From: Streptosporangiaceae bacterium
GTDB lineage: Bacteria > Actinomycetota > Actinomycetes > Streptosporangiales > Streptosporangiaceae
DNA: 14,585 nt
Reading direction: 5' to 3'
Assembly (NCBI GenBank): GCA_030041195.1
Contig: JASHOI010000556.1
Span: forward strand, 1 to 14,585
Shown here: in pieces, positions 1 through 8,653 of the stretch
How the letters are laid out: every line of letters begins with the position of its first letter
Position numbering within the stretch: the stretch's first letter is position 1
The notes under the pieces: model-generated
The model's input: only the letters and a program-made list of their open reading frames with translations
Told to the model about the DNA's origin: nothing
The model's database searches: none
Made by a program: the position numbers and the translations under genes

Positions 1-1
1 G

Positions 2-295
2 GGGGTGGATGTGCTGCTCACGCACGCGCCGCCGCGCGGCGTCGGAGACGGCGACGATCCGCCGCACCGCGGGTTCACCGCGCTGCACGGCCTGGTGGCC
101 GCGCTGGGCCCGGCGGCGCTGCTGCACGGCCACGTGCACCCGCCGCGTTCGTACCGGGCGCAGGCGATCGGCCGGCTGGGGCACACCCTGGTCTGCAACG
201 TCACCGGATCGCACCTGCTTGACATCGTGCCGGGCACCGGCCCGGCCGAGGTGCGCCGTGGCGCGCGAGACCAGGGCCGCCGCGATGCCCGCTGA
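2..295 (+). CDS. Metallophosphoesterase (calcineurin-like), C-terminal part, cut by window start
   Basis: The reading frame is already open at the first base, so only the C-terminal ~97 residues are present. They contain a THAPP segment near the left edge and, about 40 residues later, HGHVHP. These resemble the late metal-ligand motifs (H near the nucleophile site, GHxH) of calcineurin-like phosphoesterases, which use two metal ions to hydrolyse phosphate esters. The substrate cannot be told from this fragment. The stop (TGA, 293-295) lies inside the start region of the next gene, so the two are probably translationally coupled. The family call rests mainly on the GHVH motif and its spacing to THAPP. 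Confidence 0.75.
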   Translation, partial: GVDVLLTHAPPRGVGDGDDPPHRGFTALHGLVAALGPAALLHGHVHPPRSYRAQAIGRLGHTLVCNVTGSHLLDIVPGTGPAEVRRGARDQGRRDAR

Positions 296-1119
296 CACCG
301 GCTTCCCCCGCGCCGACGTCGAGAACGACTTCCTGCGCGCCCGGCGCCGCCAGGTGCTGTCCCGGCTGGCCCAGCGGCTGCGCCGGGGACCGGACGACGT
401 CAACGTCATCCTGCCGTTCGACGAGGTCGTGGCCGCGCTGGGGATGCGCGGCGAGCGGAAGCTCGGCCTGCAGACCATCCGGCTAGACACGATCGTCGGC
501 ACCGTGGACTCCAGCCGTGACTTCGACCGCCGGTTCCGGCCCACCAGCAGCCGGGTGCGGGAACGGTGGGAGCGGCTGGCGCTCGCCCAGCGGCGCGGCG
601 AGCCGATCCCGCCGATCGACGTGTACCGGATCGGCGACATGCACTTCGTGATCGACGGCCATCACCGGGTCTCGATCGCGCTCGCGACCGGCGCCACCAC
701 CATCGAGGCCTACGTGACCGAGGTGCTCACCCAGCTGCCGCCGACCGGCATTCGCGGCCGCCGGGACCTGCTGGTCAAGAGCTATGAGCGGATCTTCCGC
801 GCCCGGGTGCCGCTGCCCGCCGCGGACCTGGCCAAGATCACGGTGACCGACCCCTGGTCGTACGCGGAGCTCGGCGAGGCCGTGGAGGCCTGGGGCTTCC
901 GCTACATGCAGGACAAGGGCCGCTTTTTTGACCGCGCCGAGGTCGCCCGGCACTGGTATACGGAGGAGTACGTTCCGGTCGTGCGCATGATGCGCGCTGC
1001 GGACCTGATCGGCTCGCGCACCGAGGCCGAGGCCTACATGCGGGTGGCGGCCGAGCGGTACCGGCTCATCATGACGCACGACTGGAACGACGAGATCATC
1101 GAGCGGCTGCGGCAGAAGA

Positions 1120-1127
<8 letters not shown>
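285..1127 (+). CDS. ParB/sulfiredoxin-fold N-terminal-domain-like protein, stand-alone
   Basis: A 280-residue protein if it starts at ATG 285. A GTG at 258 with GAGGTG just upstream is an equally good start and would add nine residues. The clearest feature is [14 protein letters not shown] at residues 121-134. It matches the ParB/Srx-fold signature (GxHR), which in ParB binds CTP and in relatives other nucleotides. Unlike chromosomal ParB there is no recognisable helix-turn-helix DNA-binding domain after it. The remaining ~140 residues are charged and helical-looking (for example [13 protein letters not shown]), with no motif I recognise. Actinobacterial proteins of this kind are often annotated as ParB-like, but a role in partitioning is not supported here. 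It overlaps the phosphoesterase upstream and converges with sugC. Confidence 0.7.
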
Positions 1128-2442
<1,315 letters not shown>

Positions 2443-2451
2443 TTCTCTCTC

Positions 2452-3291
2452 CTAACCCTTGACCGCGCCGGACGTCAGGCCGGCCACGATCCGGCGCTGG
2501 AAGAACAGCACGAAGACGATGATCGGGATGGTGATGACACACGCCGCGGCCGCGATCGGCCCGGTCGGCACCGTGAACTGCGAGCTGCCGCTGAAGTACT
2601 CCATGGCGGCGGGCGCCGTCCGCGAGCTGATCGTCGAGGTGAACGAGATCGCGAACAGGAAGTCGTTCCAGCAGGCCAGGAACACCAGGATCGACGTGGT
2701 GACCATGCCGGGCGCCGCCAGCGGCGCGATCACCCTGGTGAATGCCTGGAACGGCGTGGCACCGTCGACGTAGGCCGCCTTTTCGAGTTCCCAGGGAATC
2801 TCCCGGAAGAACGCCGACAGCGTGTAGATCCCCAGCGGCAGGCCGAACGCCACGTAGGGGATGATCAGCCCGGGCCAGGTGTTGAACAGGCCGAGCGCGC
2901 GCTCGATGTTGAACATCGGGGTGATCAGCGCGATCTGCGGGAAGATCGCGATCAGCAGGGCCATCCCGATCAGCACGCTCTTGCCGGGGAACCGCAGCCG
3001 CGCGACCGCGTAGGCCGCCATCGAGGCCAGCACCACGGCGATCAGCGTCGAGATCAGGCCGATGCCGATCGAGTTGATCAGCGGCCGGATGAACTGCGAG
3101 GTGCTCAGGATCTGGTCATAGTTCCCCCAGGTCCACGACGCGGGAATGAACGACGGATCGAGGATCGCCGCGGGCGTCTTGAACGACAGCGACACCATCC
3201 AGAGCACCGGGATCAGCGCCAGCGCGATCACGACGACGTTCGCCGTTCCCCAGCTGACCTTCTGCCGGGGCGTGGTGGTCACAGCAGCCAT
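2452..3291 (-). CDS. sugB: Trehalose importer permease SugB (MalG-like)
   Basis: Inner-membrane permease of a carbohydrate uptake (CUT1) ABC transporter, 279 residues, normal for MalG-type subunits. Hydrophobic helices are visible at about 17-37, 71-97, 107-126, 139-160, 197-217 and 245-264. The cytoplasmic loop that docks on the ATPase (EAA loop) is at ~169-194, with [11 protein letters not shown] and the terminal AAPG. The C-terminus [15 protein letters not shown] is typical of MalG/SugB proteins. ATG start, with GAGGT nine bases upstream lying over the sugA stop; only 7 bp separate the two genes, so co-translation is likely. Substrate assignment (trehalose) comes from the neighbouring binding protein, not from this sequence. 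Confidence 0.83.
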   Translation of the reverse strand: MAAVTTTPRQKVSWGTANVVVIALALIPVLWMVSLSFKTPAAILDPSFIPASWTWGNYDQILSTSQFIRPLINSIGIGLISTLIAVVLASMAAYAVARLRFPGKSVLIGMALLIAIFPQIALITPMFNIERALGLFNTWPGLIIPYVAFGLPLGIYTLSAFFREIPWELEKAAYVDGATPFQAFTRVIAPLAAPGMVTTSILVFLACWNDFLFAISFTSTISSRTAPAAMEYFSGSSQFTVPTGPIAAAACVITIPIIVFVLFFQRRIVAGLTSGAVKG

Positions 3292-3298
3292 GATCGGG

Positions 3299-4246
3299 TC
3301 ACCTCGTTCCGGTGTTGCTGCCGGGGGCCGCGGTGCCGAAGCCCTTGATGAACAAGACGGCGATGATCGCCACGCAGATGAAGATCAGGATCGAGATCGT
3401 CGACCCGATCCCCAGGTTGAGCGCGTTGAACAGGTTGTCGTAGCCGAGGATCGAGACCGACCCGGTGTTGTTGGCCCCGTCGGTGAGGATGTAGATGTTG
3501 TCGAAGATCCGGAACGAGTCCAGCGTCCGGAACAGCAGCGCGACCAGGATGGCCGGCTTCATCAGCGGCAACGTGATCTTCGTGAAGCGCTGCCAGCCAT
3601 TGGCGCCGTCCACCATGGCGGCCTTCTGCAGGTCCTCGGGCACCAGGGAGAGCCCGGCCAGCAGCAGCAGCCCCATGAACGGCGTGGTCTTCCAGATCTC
3701 CGCCAGGATGATCACCGCGATTGCCGTGTATTCCTTGGTCAGCGGCGCGCTATTGTTCAGCGCCGCCGACAGGTAGCCCTGGCTGGGCGTCCACGCGTAT
3801 TCCCACCCGTAGGCGGCGGCGACCGTCACGATCCCGTACGGGATGAGTGCTGCGGTACGGACCGTGCCCCGGCCGAACAACGTCCGGTGCATGACCATGG
3901 CCAGCAGCATGCCGAGCACCAGCGTGATCGCCACCGAGATGACCGTGATGATCACGGTAACCTTCAGCGCCTGCCACCAGTACGGCGAGCTGAGCACCGC
4001 GCCGTAGTTGCTGAACCCGATGAACTTGATGTCCTGCGGGAGTTCCAGGTTGTAGCGCTCCAGCGACAGGTAGATGGCGTAGATGAGCGGGTAGCCGGTG
4101 ACCGCGAGCATCACGATCACCGCCGGAGCGCACAGCATGAAGCCGAGCCGGCGCTCGGCCCGCGCGCCTTCGGACAGCTGCGCCTTGCCCTTCTTCTGCG
4201 GCTGCTCGGCCTCGGTGCCGGCGGTCACCTCCGTGCTGGTGCTCAT
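3299..4246 (-). CDS. sugA: Trehalose importer permease SugA (MalF-like)
   Basis: The partner permease of SugB, 315 residues. A hydrophilic N-terminal tail (1-33) precedes about six hydrophobic helices (about 35-60, 93-119, 131-150, 174-198, 231-246, 281-301). The EAA loop is at ~206-231: [18 protein letters not shown] followed by LPLMKP. ATG start with GGAGG six bases upstream. A 61-bp gap separates it from lpqY and 7 bp from sugB. The short periplasmic loops fit the compact Gram-positive/actinobacterial SugA type rather than enterobacterial MalF, which carries a large extra domain. Family is certain; the trehalose substrate is inferred from lpqY. Confidence 0.83.
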   Translation of the reverse strand: MSTSTEVTAGTEAEQPQKKGKAQLSEGARAERRLGFMLCAPAVIVMLAVTGYPLIYAIYLSLERYNLELPQDIKFIGFSNYGAVLSSPYWWQALKVTVIITVISVAITLVLGMLLAMVMHRTLFGRGTVRTAALIPYGIVTVAAAYGWEYAWTPSQGYLSAALNNSAPLTKEYTAIAVIILAEIWKTTPFMGLLLLAGLSLVPEDLQKAAMVDGANGWQRFTKITLPLMKPAILVALLFRTLDSFRIFDNIYILTDGANNTGSVSILGYDNLFNALNLGIGSTISILIFICVAIIAVLFIKGFGTAAPGSNTGTR

Positions 4247-4307
4247 TGGCCCCCTCCTTCCCTTGCGCCCCTGTCGCCTGCCGCACCGTGGTTAGCTGCA
4301 CCGGGGC

Positions 4308-5636
4308 TCATGGGACCAGTCCCTTCGATTGCAGGGCATTGTTGATCTGGCTGGCCAGTGACTTCTCCGTGCCGGCCGGGTTGATACCGGAGGCCGGCTC
4401 GAGCAGGTGCGAGATGTCGATGGACACGACCTGATACACCGGCGTCTTCGGCCGCACGCTCGCGTCCTCGAGCGCCTTCAGGATGTCGGCGTGGAACGGG
4501 TAATCGGCGAAGATCGCCGGATCGTTGTACAGGCTGGTGATCGTTGGCGGCACGCCGCCGACGTCGGCGCCGATGATCTGGTTCTGCTTGTCCCGCAGGC
4601 ATAGCGCGGCCTGGAAGGCGAGCGCCTTGTGCGTCGAGTACGCGCTGACCGCGAGGTCCTCGCCGCCGATCGTCACCTTGGCGGGCACGCCGGGGGTGAC
4701 CTCCGGGTACAGCGCCCACTTGAAGTACTTGAACAGCTTCGGGTTGTCCGTCTTCATCGCCGGATACACGAACGGGTAGTTCAGCTCGAACGCAGCGGTG
4801 CCCGCCTCCATCGCCAGCCGGTTCTGGTTCTCCATCTGGACGTCGAGCGACGGGTCGGCGGCGTCCGAGGTGGCCAGCTGGTGCATGATCGTCAGCGCCT
4901 TGATCGCTGGCGCGCCGAGCGTCGGCGCGGACGCGCTCGCGTTCAGGATGGAGCCGCCCGCGCTGGCCACCATCGTGTTGAACCACACGGTCAGGCCCTC
5001 GTACTGCGCGCCCTGGATCTCGATGTAGTGCGGCTTGCCCTCCCTGGCCAGCTGCTCCGCATCCGCGATCATCTGCTCCCACGTGGTCGGCGGGGTCTTC
5101 ACCAGGTCCGACCGGTACCACAGCAGCTGGGTGTTGCTGTTGTCCGGCACCGCGTAGAGCTTGCCCTTCCAGATCGCCGTGTCCAGGGCGGGCACGAGCG
5201 TGCCGTCCTCGGCTTCCGCCTTGTACTTGCCGGTCCACGGCTCGATGAACCCGGCCTGGGCGAACTCGGCCTCCCACGTGACGTCGAGGCCCAGGATGTC
5301 CATGGTGTCGTCGTGCGCGGCCAGGCGCCGGACGAGCTGCTGCCGCTGGCCGTCTGACGCCTCGGGCAGCTCCTGGTAGGAGATCGTGTACTTGCCGTGG
5401 CTCTGCTTGTCGCAGTTGTTGATCGCGTCCTGCGTCGCGCCGGAACTGTCCGGGTAGAAGTAGAAGTTCAGCGTCACCGGGGCCGAGCTCGCGCTGGCCG
5501 TGCCGCAGGCGGCCAGCGCCGACCCGGCCAGGGCGACGCCCGCCACCGCCGCGGCCAGCCGCCAGTGCGGCGCCCGCATCATCCCCGGCCCGCGAGCGCG
5601 GCGTACCGAGGCTCTCACTCTCCCGCTGTCAGTCAT
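4308..5636 (-). CDS. lpqY: LpqY-like trehalose-binding lipoprotein
   Basis: The extracytoplasmic binding protein of the importer, 442 residues. Two in-frame ATGs lie at 5642 and 5636; the SD GGAGG (5648-5644) touches the first but sits seven bases from the second, so 5636 is chosen. A basic N-terminus and hydrophobic segment (27-43) end in a lipobox LAAC, giving lipid-modified Cys44. The mature part resembles mycobacterial LpqY throughout: DVTWEAEFA (118-126), NTQLLWYR (168-175), VWFNT (217-221), PAKVTIGG (318-325), and a similar C-terminal region (VRPKTPVYQ, 394-402). LpqY-SugABC recycles trehalose released during cell-envelope glycolipid synthesis in mycobacteria; here it may simply scavenge trehalose or a related disaccharide. 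It begins 14 bp after the LacI gene, so the two are probably co-transcribed. Confidence 0.82.
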   Translation of the reverse strand: MTDSGRVRASVRRARGPGMMRAPHWRLAAAVAGVALAGSALAACGTASASSAPVTLNFYFYPDSSGATQDAINNCDKQSHGKYTISYQELPEASDGQRQQLVRRLAAHDDTMDILGLDVTWEAEFAQAGFIEPWTGKYKAEAEDGTLVPALDTAIWKGKLYAVPDNSNTQLLWYRSDLVKTPPTTWEQMIADAEQLAREGKPHYIEIQGAQYEGLTVWFNTMVASAGGSILNASASAPTLGAPAIKALTIMHQLATSDAADPSLDVQMENQNRLAMEAGTAAFELNYPFVYPAMKTDNPKLFKYFKWALYPEVTPGVPAKVTIGGEDLAVSAYSTHKALAFQAALCLRDKQNQIIGADVGGVPPTITSLYNDPAIFADYPFHADILKALEDASVRPKTPVYQVVSIDISHLLEPASGINPAGTEKSLASQINNALQSKGLVP

Positions 5637-5650
5637 GCTCATCCCTCCAG

Positions 5651-6850
5651 CTAGCGCACCATCGCACCGGGTCGCCGGACGCGGTATAAACAGCTCCCGG
5701 CCGCCTCGATCGCGGTCCGGGCCATGGCCGATCCGGCAAGCGCGCGGGCCGGCCGGACCACGGCCGGCCCGGTTCGCACCGCACCGGCCGAAGACCGGGC
5801 CCTGGGCCCGGTCACGTGGAAGCTCGCCGTTGTCGATCGCTGAACGACTTCCAGGGCAAGCTGCTGCCGCAGCGGGATCACCCGCTCCCCGCGCAGCAGC
5901 GCGCACAGCCGGCGCGCGCTCTCGCCACCGCTGTCCACCAGCGGCTGCCTGACCGTGCTCAGGCCGAGCAGCGCCGCCGATTCGATGTCGTCGAAGCCGA
6001 TCACGGACAGCTGGCCGGGCACGCTGATCCCGCACCGCTCGGCCGCGGCGAGCACGCCAAGCGCCTGGGTGTCCGACGCGGCGAAGATGGCCGACGGCCG
6101 GGCCGGGAGCCCGAGCAGCTCAGCGGTCAGGGCCTCGGCATTCGCGGGCCCGTGCGGGCCACGCCGCACCAGCGCGGGGTCATAGCGGATGTCGGCCGCC
6201 GCCAGAGCCTGGCGGTACCCGCCCAGCCGGTGCTGCGACGTGACAAAGCCGAGCCCGACCCGGGACGCCGCGGCGGCGCCCCGCATCGTGTCGCCGACAA
6301 AGCCGATCCTGCGGTGCCCTAGCGACAGCAGGTGCCGGGTTGCCAGCCGGCCGCCCGCCACGTCGTCGGTGATCGTCTGCGGAACGCCGGGGGCCAGCGC
6401 GTCGACCGTGACCAGCGGCACCCCGGCCCCCCGGAACGCGCCGAGCTGCTGAGCGGACAGCCGCAGCGAGACCACGATCACCCCGTCGGCCCGGTGCCTG
6501 CTGGTCAGCGCCGAAAGGTGGTGATCGCGTTGCTCTAACGTGTCGACGTTGCAGACCACGGTGTCGTAGCCCTGCTCGTCGAGCACGGCCAGCGCGCCGG
6601 CCAGCCGCATCACCGCCGAAGGACGGGTCAGCTGCGGAACCACGATCGCCACCGTGCGCGGCGTGCCGCGGGACAGCGCGGCGGCCAGGTGGCTGGGCCG
6701 GTATCCGAGCTCCTCGATGACCTGCAGCACCTTCGCCCGGGTCGTCTCGCGCACGTTGGCCGCGCCGTTGATCACCCGGGAGACGGTGCCGATGCCCACG
6801 CCGGACGCCGCGGCCACATCCGCGATCGTGGCCCGACGCGATCCCGACAT
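5651..6850 (-). CDS. LacI-family transcriptional regulator of the sugar-uptake operon
   Basis: DNA-binding repressor, 399 residues, ATG start with GGGAG five bases upstream. The helix-turn-helix is at 7-30 (ATIADVAAASGVGIGTVSRVI), followed by the hinge helix YRPSHLAAAL (50-59) that inserts at the operator centre. The periplasmic-binding-protein-like effector domain spans ~65-335, with IFAASDTQALGVL and VIGFDDIESAALLGLSTVRQP. Family members normally end shortly after a segment like EVVQRSTT (~342); here a further ~57 residues, rich in Arg, Ala and Gly and without visible domain, run to the stop. It is the first gene of a five-gene block with lpqY-sugABC, and an operator-like palindrome lies just upstream. 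It probably represses itself and the importer until the sugar or a derivative binds. Confidence 0.88.
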   Translation of the reverse strand: MSGSRRATIADVAAASGVGIGTVSRVINGAANVRETTRAKVLQVIEELGYRPSHLAAALSRGTPRTVAIVVPQLTRPSAVMRLAGALAVLDEQGYDTVVCNVDTLEQRDHHLSALTSRHRADGVIVVSLRLSAQQLGAFRGAGVPLVTVDALAPGVPQTITDDVAGGRLATRHLLSLGHRRIGFVGDTMRGAAAASRVGLGFVTSQHRLGGYRQALAAADIRYDPALVRRGPHGPANAEALTAELLGLPARPSAIFAASDTQALGVLAAAERCGISVPGQLSVIGFDDIESAALLGLSTVRQPLVDSGGESARRLCALLRGERVIPLRQQLALEVVQRSTTASFHVTGPRARSSAGAVRTGPAVVRPARALAGSAMARTAIEAAGSCLYRVRRPGAMVR

Positions 6851-6869
6851 ACATGCTCCCGCCGCTCGC

Positions 6870-6883
6870 TGGAAGCGGTTCCA
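6870..6883. promoter_or_regulatory. LacI-family operator candidate
   Basis: TGGAAGCGGTTCCA pairs at six of seven symmetric positions, with the CpG centre characteristic of LacI-family operators (the only mismatch is G/G at the pair next to the centre). It lies 20 bp upstream of the lacI start and just downstream of a plausible promoter, where bound repressor would block transcription of the regulator and the importer behind it. The motif is read directly; binding by the adjacent LacI protein is inferred. Confidence 0.72.
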
Positions 6884-6897
6884 TAGCGAACGAGATC

Positions 6898-6926
6898 ATC
6901 GTCGCGCCGGTCGCCAACCTCGTCAA
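6898..6926 (-). promoter_or_regulatory. Candidate promoter of lacI-lpqY-sugABC
   Basis: On the minus strand, TTGACG (6926-6921) is followed after 17 bases by GACGAT (6903-6898). The -35 is good and the -10 weak (it matches only the second and last consensus positions). Transcription would start near 6891, with the LacI operator lying across the first transcribed bases. Confidence 0.4.
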
Positions 6927-6962
6927 GGGCCCAATTTGGGACGGGACCGCCGTGGCGGAGAT

Positions 6963-6989
6963 GCCCGCTAACCAGCGATATATGCGGGC
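6963..6989 (-). terminator. Hairpin after hisG, possible terminator
   Basis: GCCCGC (6963-6968) and GCGGGC (6984-6989) are exact inverted repeats around a 15-base loop, beginning two bases past the hisG stop. There is no U-run, so this could be a weak Rho-type or actinobacterial I-shaped terminator, or chance in GC-rich DNA. Confidence 0.25.
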
Positions 6990-6990
6990 G

Positions 6991-7866
6991 CTACTCGACA
7001 ATCTTCGAGATCGGGATCTCCAGGATGTCCCGGGCACCGGCCGCCTTCAGCGCCGGGATCAGCGTGTTCACGCCGCGCTTGGGCACCACGGCCTCGACCG
7101 CGTTCATGTCGCCGCGGGCCAGCGAGGTGATCGTCGGCGACGACATCGCCGGAAGGATCTCGGTCACCGCGGCCAGGTCCGCGGCCTGCACGTTCAGCTT
7201 CAGCAGCACGTTGCCGCGGGCCCGGATCGCGCCCTGCAGCAGCAGCGCCACGTCGTCCATGGCCGCCCGCTTGACCGGGTCGGCGAACGCGGCGTGGTTG
7301 GCGACCAGCTCGGTGTAGCTGGTCAGCAGCGTGTCCAGGATGCGCAGCCCGTTCTTGCGCAGCGACGAGCCGGTCTCGGTCAGGTCGACGATCGCGTCCA
7401 CGATGTCCGGCACCTTGGCCTCGGTCGCGCCGTACGAGGGAATCACCACGGCCTTGACCCCGGCCGTCTCCAGATAGCGCCTGGTCAGCGCCGGGAGCTC
7501 GGTCGAGATCCGCACCCCCTCCGGCAGGTCGGCCGCTGACTGCCACGGCGCGGCGGCCGGCACCGCGAGCACCACCCGCACCGGATCCGAGGTCGCCTTG
7601 GAGTACTGCAGCTCACCCAGGGAGGCGATGTCGGCGCCGGTCTCGGCGATCCAGTCCCGCCCGGTGATCCCGAAGTCGAACAGGCCCTGCTCGATGTAGG
7701 ACGGGATCTCCTGTGGGCGCAGGAACCGGACCCGCTCGATCCGCGGGTCGTCGATCGACGCGTGATAGTCGCGGTCCGAGGAACGGCGGACGGTCAGGTC
7801 CGCGGCGTCGAACAGGTCGAGGGTGGCTCGCTCAAGCGAGCCCTTCGGGAGGACCAGGGAGAGCAA
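6991..7866 (-). CDS. hisG: ATP phosphoribosyltransferase, long form (HisG)
   Basis: Catalyses the first step of histidine synthesis, joining ATP and PRPP to give phosphoribosyl-ATP. It has 291 residues: a bilobed catalytic part opening with LPKGSL (6-11), GLFDFGITGRDW (61-72), and the PRPP loop DAIVDLTETGSSL (157-169). A C-terminal regulatory domain (~215-291, PII-like fold) follows, marking the hexameric, histidine-inhibited long form that works without HisZ. The start is TTG at 7866: an in-frame TGA lies three codons upstream, and GGAAAGG (7883-7877) sits ten bases before it, so no longer start is possible. In many actinobacteria hisE lies directly beside hisG; here its upstream neighbour is the divergent padR, and no other his gene is in the window. 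Confidence 0.95.
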   Translation of the reverse strand: MLSLVLPKGSLERATLDLFDAADLTVRRSSDRDYHASIDDPRIERVRFLRPQEIPSYIEQGLFDFGITGRDWIAETGADIASLGELQYSKATSDPVRVVLAVPAAAPWQSAADLPEGVRISTELPALTRRYLETAGVKAVVIPSYGATEAKVPDIVDAIVDLTETGSSLRKNGLRILDTLLTSYTELVANHAAFADPVKRAAMDDVALLLQGAIRARGNVLLKLNVQAADLAAVTEILPAMSSPTITSLARGDMNAVEAVVPKRGVNTLIPALKAAGARDILEIPISKIVE

Positions 7867-7942
7867 CGCGGATCAGCCTTTCCACCTTGAACGTGACGGC
7901 CCCCCCGACTGTAGCCGCCAGGCATCAGCCTTGGCCGCGTGC

Positions 7943-7972
7943 TTGACACTCGCGTTATATCTTAACTACTCT
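7943..7972 (+). promoter_or_regulatory. Promoter of padR-drrAB
   Basis: A consensus -35 TTGACA (7943-7948) and a -10 TACTCT (7967-7972) are separated by 18 bases, in an AT-rich patch that stands out from the surrounding sequence. The SD GGAGG (7991-7995) and GTG start (8003) follow at normal spacing, giving a short leader of about 25 bases. Confidence 0.68.
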
Positions 7973-7982
7973 ATCCAGAGTA
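7967..7982. promoter_or_regulatory. Inverted repeat over the padR -10 box, likely PadR operator
   Basis: TACTCT and AGAGTA form a perfect 6-bp inverted repeat with a 4-base ATCC spacer. The left arm is the -10 hexamer itself, so a bound dimer would block polymerase. PadR regulators commonly repress their own operon at such sites until a drug ligand binds. Binding here is inferred from position. Confidence 0.6.
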
Positions 7983-8002
7983 TTCGAACTGGAGGTGATC
8001 TG

Positions 8003-8653
8003 GTGCCCGCCAAGAACCGCGCGAACCCGCTGGCCCTGGCCGTGCTCGTGGTCCTCGCCGAGCGGCCAAGCCATCCGTACGAGATCGCGACGACGCTCCG
8101 GCAGCGGCAGAAACACGAGACCGTGCGGCTGAACTACGGCTCGCTGTACGGGGTCGTGGAGTCGCTCGAGCGGCGCGGCCTGATCGAGGCGCAGGAGACG
8201 AAGCGTTCCGGGCGGCTCCCCGAGCGGACCGTGTACCGGCTGACCGACAGCGGCATGATCGAGATGCACGACTGGCTCACCGATCTGCTCTCCACGCCGG
8301 TCAAGGACTACCCGGCGTTCCAGGCGGCGCTGTCGTTCCTGCCCGCGCTCCCCCCCGACGACGTGGTGGCGCTGCTGGCGGAGCGGGCTCAGCACCTCGA
8401 GGCGGGGCTCGCGCAGGCGGCCGCGACCAGGGAGCTCGCCCACAAGGCGGGCCTGCCGCGGCTGTTCTGGGTCGAGGCCGAATACGACGGGGTGCTGCGC
8501 GAGGCCGAGCTCGGCTACGTGCGCCGGCTGATCGCTGACATCGAGTCCGGCGCGCTCGACGGCATGGAATGGTGGCGGGCGATCCACGACGGCTCCGACG
8601 ACCCGGTCACGCCGCCGCCACTGAACGGCCAATCCGGCGAAGGGATCAGGTGA
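8003..8653 (+). CDS. PadR-family transcriptional regulator
   Basis: A 216-residue winged-helix regulator. GTG start chosen because GGAGG lies exactly seven bases upstream (7991-7995); an open frame continues upstream but crosses the promoter. The N-terminal domain (~8-95) shows the PadR pattern LAVLVVLAERPSHPYEIA, then LNYGSLYGVVESLERRGLI (44-61) and RTVYRLTDSG (75-84). The C-terminal half (~105-185) is the all-helical dimerisation region, with FLPALPPDDVVALL. It is the first gene of an operon with a DrrAB-like exporter, joined by a 4-bp GTGA overlap. PadR proteins next to such exporters usually sense a toxic or secreted compound and relieve repression. The ligand is unknown. Confidence 0.9.
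   Translation: MPAKNRANPLALAVLVVLAERPSHPYEIATTLRQRQKHETVRLNYGSLYGVVESLERRGLIEAQETKRSGRLPERTVYRLTDSGMIEMHDWLTDLLSTPVKDYPAFQAALSFLPALPPDDVVALLAERAQHLEAGLAQAAATRELAHKAGLPRLFWVEAEYDGVLREAELGYVRRLIADIESGALDGMEWWRAIHDGSDDPVTPPPLNGQSGEGIR

Noticed and set aside
3146..4345. Long plus-strand frames across the permease genes
   Set aside because: Extremely rich in Arg, Asp, Gln and His, which is the mark of the complementary strand of hydrophobic genes; no start site or motif.
5642..6035. Extended N-terminus for the LpqY-like protein
   Set aside because: The frame is open upstream but overlaps the LacI gene; the SD and the lipoprotein signal both point to a start at 5636.
7823..8002. Longer N-terminus for PadR
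   Set aside because: It would translate through the promoter and the Shine-Dalgarno; GGAGG is ideally spaced to GTG 8003.
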